In this document: positions 14,773-19,697 of the stretch, piece by piece
Layout: every line of letters begins with the position of its first letter
How positions within the stretch are numbered: position 1 is the first letter of the stretch
Source of the DNA: Hydrogenovibrio sp. UBA650
Lineage (GTDB): Bacteria; Pseudomonadota; Gammaproteobacteria; Thiomicrospirales; Thiomicrospiraceae
DNA: 19,697 nt
Assembly: GCA_002299245.1 (NCBI GenBank)
Contig: DBOI01000115.1
Span: 1-19,697 of the forward strand
Direction: 5' to 3'
The notes under the pieces: model-generated
Told to the model about the DNA's origin: nothing
What the model saw: the letters and a program-made list of their open reading frames with translations, nothing else
Databases searched by the model: none
Program-made: the position numbers and the translations under genes

Positions 14773-15627
14773 CTAAGCAGGTTTCTTCTGCAGAATTTTG
14801 CAAATATCCGCCAGCTCATTACGCAAGTCATGACGGTGAATAATGCGATCAATTGCGCCATGCTCTAAAAGGAACTCACTGCGCTGAAAGCCTTCGGGAA
14901 GCGTTTCACGCACCGTCTGCTCAATAACACGCGGCCCAGCAAAACCAATCAATGCCTTTGGCTCAGCAACATTCAAATCACCCAGCATTGCAAAGCTCGC
15001 TGAAACACCACCCATAGTTGGATCCGTCAGAACAGAGATAAATGGCAGGCCTTTTTCACGCAAGCGTCCAAGTGCCGCACTGGTTTTTGCCATCTGCATT
15101 AGTGAGAACAGTGCTTCCTGCATCCGCGCCCCACCACTGGCAGAAAAGCAGATAAATGGTGTCTCTCTCTCAATTGCTTCGTCGACTGCACGAACAAACT
15201 TCTCACCGACTACCGACCCCATAGAACCTCCCATAAAGCCGAATTCAAATGCCGCGACCATTACAGGTAGTTGATTGATAGTCCCCGAACCAGTAATAAA
15301 AGAGTCTTTTTCACCGGTTGCTTGTTGAGAAGCAGAGATTCGATCTTTATATTTTTTCAGGTCTTTAAACTTGAGTCGATCAACCGGGGTGATATTGGCT
15401 GAAGTTTCAACAAAAGTACCTTCATCCAAGAAAGTTTCTAAACGTTTACGACCACCCAATCTCATGTGGTGATCACACTTCGGGCAAACATCTTGGTTAC
15501 GAGTTAATTCAGCTCGATAAAGAGTACTCTCACATTTTGGACACTTAGTCCATAAACCTTCTGGTATAGACTTTTTACGGTCTGCAGCTTGTTTAATACT
15601 TGGAAGGATCTTTTCAAACCAGTTCAT
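14773..15627 (-). CDS. accD: Acetyl-CoA carboxylase carboxyltransferase subunit beta
   Basis: A 284-residue beta subunit of the carboxyltransferase that makes malonyl-CoA for fatty-acid synthesis, acting with AccA. The N-terminal zinc ribbon is complete with Cys29, Cys32, Cys48 and Cys51 (CPKC ... CPKC). The crotonase-like carboxyltransferase core shows FGFMGGSMGSVVGEKF (129-144), SASGGARMQE (162-171), DPTMGGVSASFA (202-213) and GFAGPRVIEQT (228-238). The start is supported by an AAGG motif upstream of the ATG. It lies 27 nt after trpA. The trpF-trpB-trpA-accD-folC order is a recurring gammaproteobacterial and betaproteobacterial cluster without an obvious metabolic reason. Confidence 0.98.
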   Translation of the reverse strand: MNWFEKILPSIKQAADRKKSIPEGLWTKCPKCESTLYRAELTRNQDVCPKCDHHMRLGGRKRLETFLDEGTFVETSANITPVDRLKFKDLKKYKDRISASQQATGEKDSFITGSGTINQLPVMVAAFEFGFMGGSMGSVVGEKFVRAVDEAIERETPFICFSASGGARMQEALFSLMQMAKTSAALGRLREKGLPFISVLTDPTMGGVSASFAMLGDLNVAEPKALIGFAGPRVIEQTVRETLPEGFQRSEFLLEHGAIDRIIHRHDLRNELADICKILQKKPA

Positions 15628-15654
15628 ATTCTGCTTGCCTTTATCTATCTATTC

Positions 15655-16476
15655 TTAGCTTGCATCCGCACGATCAATTGCGCTGCGGAATTCTGACATT
15701 TTATTACCCAATGCCAATTCAATTTCATATAAATCTTTGTCGTGATTGGCTTCAATAATACTCACCAGAGCCGAACCAACAATCACGGCATCACCTAATT
15801 GTGCCATTTTATAGGCCGTTTCGCCATCTCGAATACCAAAACCAATCCCAATTGGTTGATTTAATGTTTCACCAATTCGGGCAACTTGTTTGGCAACATC
15901 ATCTACATCCAGCTCTTTTGAGCCGGTTACTCCTTTTAGAGAAACGTAGTAAACAAAGCCGCTGCCTTTGGTATTGACCGCTTCAAGGCGAGAATCAGGC
16001 GTGGTCGGCGAAACAAGGAATACGCGATCCAAATCCTTCGCTTGGAGCGCTTCCATATAACCCATACTCTCTTCCGGTGGCATATCTACCGTTAGCACCG
16101 CATCAACACCAACAGATGAAGCTGCGTTGGCAAAAGACTCGTAGCCTTCATGCTCAACCGGATTTAAATAACCCATCAAAATCACAGGGGTCTCAGAGTC
16201 TTTCTCACGGAAAACACGAACCATCTCCAAGACATCATCCAAACTCACATTGTGCTCTAGAGCCCTCTCAACTGCTTTCTGAATAACTGGGCCATCTGCC
16301 ATTGGATCAGAGAAAGGTACGCCCAACTCAAGCATATCAGCGCCTTTTTCGACCAAAAAGTGCATTAATTGTACAGTTGCATTTGGTCTTGGATCACCCG
16401 CAGTAATATATGGGATTAGGGCTGTTTTACCATCTGCTTTTAACTTAACAAAAGTGTTATCAATTCTTGTTGTCAT
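15655..16476 (-). CDS. trpA: Tryptophan synthase alpha chain
   Basis: A 273-residue TIM-barrel subunit that cleaves indole-3-glycerol phosphate to indole and glyceraldehyde 3-phosphate and passes indole through a tunnel to TrpB. The catalytic pair is present: Glu50 and Asp61 in MLELGVPFSDPMADGPVIQ, equivalent to E. coli Glu49 and Asp60. The phosphate-binding stretch PIGIGFGIRDGETA and the IVGSALV segment near the C-terminus are intact. It begins 8 nt after the trpB stop with an AAGG ribosome binding site at the junction, so it is translated from the same transcript as trpB. No leader peptide or attenuator is visible nearby. Confidence 0.98.
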   Translation of the reverse strand: MTTRIDNTFVKLKADGKTALIPYITAGDPRPNATVQLMHFLVEKGADMLELGVPFSDPMADGPVIQKAVERALEHNVSLDDVLEMVRVFREKDSETPVILMGYLNPVEHEGYESFANAASSVGVDAVLTVDMPPEESMGYMEALQAKDLDRVFLVSPTTPDSRLEAVNTKGSGFVYYVSLKGVTGSKELDVDDVAKQVARIGETLNQPIGIGFGIRDGETAYKMAQLGDAVIVGSALVSIIEANHDKDLYEIELALGNKMSEFRSAIDRADAS

Positions 16477-16484
16477 GGTTAACC

Positions 16485-17690
16485 TTAAAATTCAAAGCCT
16501 TCAATCTGAGCAACGGTGTTCATATCTTTATCTCCGCGGCCTGAAAGGTTGATAATAATTGTCTGATCTTTAGTCATTGTTGGCGCAAGCTTGGTTGCAT
16601 AAGCAATGGCGTGGCTCGATTCGAGTGCCGGAATAATGCCCTCAAAGCGGGTTAGATCACGAAAACCTTGCATCGCCTCTTCATCATCAATTGCGACATA
16701 ATTAACACGGCCAACATCTTTTAGCCACGAGTGTTCAGGACCCACACCTGGATAATCCAGACCTGCCGAAATAGAGTGAGTCCCCTGAATCTGACCATTT
16801 TCATCTTGCATCAGATAAGTACGATTACCATGCAGAACTCCAGGCGTACCTTTAATCAGAGGAGCGGCATGCTGGCCTGTTTCTAAGCCATGCCCTGCGG
16901 GCTCTACACCATAAATATTGACAGACTCATCCGGTAAGAACTTGTGAAAAAGGCCAATCGCATTTGAACCACCGCCAACACAGGCGATCAAAGCATCTGG
17001 CAGCTTACCTTCTTTTTCCAGTATCTGTTCACGTGCTTCACGACCTATAACTGTCTGAAAATCTCGAACCATAGCTGGGTAAGGGTGCGGGCCAGCCACT
17101 GTACCGATAATATAAAAAGTATCGTCAACATTGGTTACCCAGTCACGCATGGCTTCGTTAAGCGCATCCTTAAGAGTACGAGAACCAGATTCAACCGCAA
17201 CTACTTTCGCACCCAGCATTTTCATACGTGCCACATTAGGCGCTTGGCGAACCACATCATCCGCACCCATATAGACCACACATTCCAAGCCTAAACGCGC
17301 AGCAACTGTCGCACTGGCAACACCGTGCTGACCCGCTCCAGTTTCAGCGATAATTCTGGTTTTACCCAAACGCTTAGCCAGCAGAGCCTGACCAATCGTG
17401 TTGTTTACCTTGTGCGCACCGGTGTGGTTGAGATCCTCACGTTTTAGATAGATTTTTGCACCGCCCAGCTCTTTAGACCATCGCTCTGCATAATACAAAG
17501 GAGATGGACGCCCTACGTAATCACGTAGATCTTGCGCCAGCTCTTCAAGAAAAGCAGCATCATTTTTAACACTCTCATACTCTTGGTTGAGCTGTTCCAA
17601 AGCAGCCATTAAAGTCTCTGGCGCAAAAATCCCACCATAAGGACCAAAGTGGCCATTTTTATCTGGAAATTGTGAAAAATCTATTGTCAT
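16485..17690 (-). CDS. trpB: Tryptophan synthase beta chain
   Basis: A 401-residue PLP enzyme that condenses indole with serine to make tryptophan, partner of TrpA in the alpha2-beta2 complex. The Schiff-base lysine is Lys94 in LNHTGAHKVNNTIGQ. The catalytic Glu lies in AETGAGQHG (116-124), and the cofactor phosphate loop is CVGGGSNAIG (237-246). The N-terminus GHFGPYGGIFAPETLM is that of the standard TrpB1 type. The length is normal and no residues appear to be missing. It is 43 nt downstream of trpF and 8 nt upstream of trpA; trpE, trpG, trpD and trpC are not in the window, so the trp pathway is split. Confidence 0.99.
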   Translation of the reverse strand: MTIDFSQFPDKNGHFGPYGGIFAPETLMAALEQLNQEYESVKNDAAFLEELAQDLRDYVGRPSPLYYAERWSKELGGAKIYLKREDLNHTGAHKVNNTIGQALLAKRLGKTRIIAETGAGQHGVASATVAARLGLECVVYMGADDVVRQAPNVARMKMLGAKVVAVESGSRTLKDALNEAMRDWVTNVDDTFYIIGTVAGPHPYPAMVRDFQTVIGREAREQILEKEGKLPDALIACVGGGSNAIGLFHKFLPDESVNIYGVEPAGHGLETGQHAAPLIKGTPGVLHGNRTYLMQDENGQIQGTHSISAGLDYPGVGPEHSWLKDVGRVNYVAIDDEEAMQGFRDLTRFEGIIPALESSHAIAYATKLAPTMTKDQTIIINLSGRGDKDMNTVAQIEGFEF

Positions 17691-17733
17691 TTATTTGCTC
17701 TCATTACTCGTATCAAGCCCTTTAACCGTGCAC

Positions 17734-18360
17734 TCATAACGATTCAAGGACTCGCTTCATAAATTCATTAATTTTTTCTGGTGACTTAACACCTTTTGAT
17801 TGCTCTACTCCGCCACTGACATCAACAGCCCAAGGCTTTGCAGTATTGATTGCTTGCTGAACATTATCTGCATTCAAACCACCTGCTAAAATCACTTTTA
17901 TAGGCAGATCACCTGGAATCCAATCCCAATTAAACTGTTCACCTGTACCGCCGGGCACATCAGCAACATAAGCATCTAAAAGCAGACCTGTTGAATCTTT
18001 GAACTCTTGAGCAATCGTTTGTAAATCGGTATCAGACTGCATTCTCACAGCCTTAATAAATGGCCTGTTAAACTGTTTGCACAACTCGGCACTTTCGTCA
18101 CCGTGGAACTGAATCAAATCAATGTCAACTTCAGCTAACACCTTGTTGACATAATCAACACTAGGATTTACAAACAGCGCTACCTTAGTGACAAAAGCAG
18201 GAATACTACTGGCAATTTCACTAGCCTTTGCAATCTCAACATAACGTGGACTCGGCTCATAAAAAACCAAACCAATCGCATCCGCACCGGCATTGACAGC
18301 AGTCTTTGCATCCGCTACCGAAGTCAGGCCGCAAATTTTAACACGTGTTCGTAATTGCAT
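17734..18360 (-). CDS. trpF: Phosphoribosylanthranilate isomerase
   Basis: A 208-residue TIM-barrel enzyme performing the Amadori rearrangement of phosphoribosylanthranilate in tryptophan synthesis. It is monofunctional, not fused to TrpC. The general base is Cys10 in VKICGLTS and the general acid is Asp129 in LLLDAYVADVPGGTG. The phosphate-binding elements AGGLNADNV and VDVSGGVEQSKGVKS are in place. It lies 19 nt after truA and 43 nt before trpB. FNRPF at 98-102 is encoded with an AGG arginine codon inside a near-copy of the CAGGCC word discussed separately. Confidence 0.97.
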   Translation of the reverse strand: MQLRTRVKICGLTSVADAKTAVNAGADAIGLVFYEPSPRYVEIAKASEIASSIPAFVTKVALFVNPSVDYVNKVLAEVDIDLIQFHGDESAELCKQFNRPFIKAVRMQSDTDLQTIAQEFKDSTGLLLDAYVADVPGGTGEQFNWDWIPGDLPIKVILAGGLNADNVQQAINTAKPWAVDVSGGVEQSKGVKSPEKINEFMKRVLESL

Positions 18361-18379
18361 TTTCTGTCACTATTTCCAA

Positions 18380-19162
18380 CTATTGCCAAAGAACTTCGTT
18401 CAATTCTACACAAGGTATTTCAAACTCATCTGGATAAAAGGCATTTACAAAATACAGACCCGATGCCGGAGCCGTTGGCGCCGCTAAAGTACGGTCCTTT
18501 CCAGCGAGCAATTCAGCAACCCAGCTCTCAGGTTTGCTGCCTTTTCCAATCATCATCAAAGTCCCACTAATATTGCGAACCATATGATGAACAAAGGCAT
18601 TGGCTTTGATATCGATAAATACCATATCGCCTCGGCGTGAAACTTCTACCATCTGCACTTCACGCCTGCCGTGCTCTGCCTGGCATTGCGAAGCCCTAAA
18701 AGCAGAAAAATCTTGCTCTCCGATCAGAGCCTGCGCTGCACGCTGCATTGACTCTTCATCCAATCTCAAGGGTTCCCAATGAACTCGATTGTGAAGAACA
18801 GCAGAATTTACAGGCCTGTTAAAAATCACATAACGATACTGGCGAGCAAAAGCTGAAAAGCGGGCATGAAAAGTATCAGGCACTTGCTTAGCCCAAGCCA
18901 TACGAATATCACCCGGCAATTTAGTATTAGCGCCCTGCACCCAAGCCTTTAATTGTCGTTCTACGTCAGTCTCAAAATGCACCACCTGACCTACACCGTG
19001 AACACCGGTATCGGTGCGCCCAGCGCAGCTAATATCAATCTTATGATTAGCTATTTGAGACAGGGCCAGTTCCACATTGGCTTGAACCGAGTCACAGTGG
19101 TTTTGGCGTTGCCAGCCACAGTAATGGGTTCCCTGATACTCAATGCCCAAGGCAATTTTCAT
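18380..19162 (-). CDS. truA: tRNA pseudouridine(38-40) synthase TruA
   Basis: A 260-residue pseudouridine synthase that modifies positions 38-40 in the anticodon arm of many tRNAs. The catalytic Asp51 sits in CAGRTDTGVHGVGQVVHFET. The N-terminus IALGIEYQGTHYCGWQRQ and the conserved ARQYRYVIFNRP and NAFVHHMVRNISGTLMMIGKG stretches identify the family. The length is normal. The start lies 26 nt after the asd stop. In many gammaproteobacteria fimV lies between asd and truA, but here there is no space for it. The gene runs into trpF with a 19-nt gap. Confidence 0.98.
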   Translation of the reverse strand: MKIALGIEYQGTHYCGWQRQNHCDSVQANVELALSQIANHKIDISCAGRTDTGVHGVGQVVHFETDVERQLKAWVQGANTKLPGDIRMAWAKQVPDTFHARFSAFARQYRYVIFNRPVNSAVLHNRVHWEPLRLDEESMQRAAQALIGEQDFSAFRASQCQAEHGRREVQMVEVSRRGDMVFIDIKANAFVHHMVRNISGTLMMIGKGSKPESWVAELLAGKDRTLAAPTAPASGLYFVNAFYPDEFEIPCVELNEVLWQ

Positions 19163-19188
19163 AACAGAAACTCAGCTCTAAACAAGGT

Positions 19189-19697
19189 TTAGATATAGTC
19201 CTTAATCAATACTTCAGCGATCTGCACAGTGTTGGTCGCTGCACCTTTGCGGACATTATCCGCCACAACCCATAGATTAAGACCGTTTTCAAAACTGATG
19301 TCTTCGCGAATACGCCCCACATAAACCGGGTTAGTATCTGCTGCTTCGGAAACCGCCGTTGGGTAACCACCATCAAGGTGTTCATCAACCAAAACCACAC
19401 CTTCATTCTTTTCAAAAAGAGCCTTGGCTTCTGATGCAGTAATCTTTTTCTCAGTTTCAATATGAACCGCTTCACTGTGACCATAAAAAACCGGAACACG
19501 TACCGCTGTTGGGTTCACAAGAATATCTTCGTCACCCATAATTTTCTTAGTCTCCCACACCATTTTCATCTCTTCTTTGGTGTAGCCATTATCCATAAAC
19601 ACATCAATCTGCGGAATACAGTTAAAAGCGATCTGCTTAGGGTAGACCTCGGTTTCAACAGGCTTCATATTTAAGAGGTTAGCCGTCTGTTTTGCCA
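19189..19697 (-). CDS. asd: Aspartate-semialdehyde dehydrogenase (partial, 5' end beyond window)
   Basis: The C-terminal 168 or so residues of an NADPH-dependent dehydrogenase that makes aspartate semialdehyde for lysine, threonine, methionine and diaminopimelate synthesis. The reading frame continues past the internal Met at 19668 to the window edge (AKQTANLLN before MKPVETE). Visible family segments are IAFNCIPQIDVF, EEMKMVWETKKIMGD, RVPVFYGHSEAVHIET (which includes the catalytic His region) and GLNLWVVADNVRKGAATNTVQIAEVL near the end. The retained GHSEAVHIE motif argues for an active Asd over the inactive Usg paralogue. The nucleophilic Cys lies outside the window and cannot be checked. 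Confidence 0.95.
   Translation of the reverse strand, partial: AKQTANLLNMKPVETEVYPKQIAFNCIPQIDVFMDNGYTKEEMKMVWETKKIMGDEDILVNPTAVRVPVFYGHSEAVHIETEKKITASEAKALFEKNEGVVLVDEHLDGGYPTAVSEAADTNPVYVGRIREDISFENGLNLWVVADNVRKGAATNTVQIAEVLIKDYI

Larger units (their letters stand above)
5494..18817. repeat. Dispersed CAGGCCT word (11 copies)
   Basis: By reading the plus strand I find the 7-mer CAGGCCT beginning at 5494, 6578, 8585, 9970, 10009, 11200, 13640, 14034, 14476, 15046 and 18811 (hand positions, give or take 1-2). At roughly 42% GC fewer than one copy per strand would be expected in this length. The copies fall in all three codon frames of minus-strand genes (GGC CTG, AGG CCT, GCC TG), and one is intergenic. 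Five copies extend to the palindrome CAGGCCTG. Only one AGGCCT in the window, at 9015, lacks the preceding C. None was seen in 1-5490. Confidence 0.6.

Noticed and set aside
17691..17733. trpF-trpB gap examined for a trp leader peptide or attenuator
   Set aside because: The 43-nt gap has no Trp-rich short frame and no pair of alternative hairpins.
1..19697. Search for CRISPR arrays, insertion sequences, integrases, prophage, toxin-antitoxin or defence genes
   Set aside because: No regularly spaced direct repeats, no terminal inverted repeats with a transposase, and no such protein families among the frames; every large frame is a housekeeping gene.

Overview
The window reads as a core chromosomal segment of a gammaproteobacterium with moderate GC (about 42-43% by eye). 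The gene order asd-truA-trpF-trpB-trpA-accD-folC-dedD-purF-metZ and rlmE-ftsH-folP-glmM-tpiA-secG-tRNA-Leu-nuoA-nuoB-nuoC-nuoD-nuoE is typical of that class. Separate nuoC and nuoD genes, a tRNA-Leu/nuo junction after secG, and trpBA between trpF and accD recall Xanthomonas/Legionella and sulfur-oxidizing Thiomicrospira-like lineages. The genus is inference only. No phage, transposon, integrase, CRISPR array, toxin-antitoxin or defence gene is visible.

Layout: all protein genes but one are on the minus strand, so transcription runs from high to low coordinates. From 19697 down to 9994 lies a dense block: asd (cut by the window edge), truA, trpF, trpB, trpA, accD, a 165-bp gap with hairpins, folC, a DedD-like SPOR protein, purF and metZ. 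It covers amino-acid, fatty-acid, folate and purine biosynthesis plus one tRNA modification enzyme. The single plus-strand gene, yhbY (9645-9950), is convergent with metZ and divergent from rlmE. A second minus-strand block follows: rlmE, then ftsH (after a 139-bp AT-rich leader), ending at a strong intrinsic terminator at 6806-6830. Then come folP, glmM, tpiA, secG, tRNA-Leu(GAG), nuoA, nuoB, nuoC, nuoD and the start of nuoE, which runs off the left edge.

How the genes work together: rlmE, ftsH and yhbY serve ribosome assembly and membrane protein quality control. folP and folC are two steps of the folate pathway, glmM feeds cell-wall precursor synthesis, tpiA is central carbon metabolism and secG is part of the Sec translocon. 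The nuo genes encode peripheral-arm subunits and the first membrane subunit of the proton-pumping NADH:quinone oxidoreductase.

I did not find an undescribed multi-gene system. The one signal the genes do not explain is a short DNA word, CAGGCCT, often extended towards the palindrome TTAACAGGCCTGTTAA. By hand count it occurs 11 times between 5494 and 18817, in all three codon frames and once between genes. Smaller points are the absence of cvpA between dedD and purF and of fimV between asd and truA, and three genes whose true start probably lies inside the longest reading frame (nuoB, yhbY, metZ).
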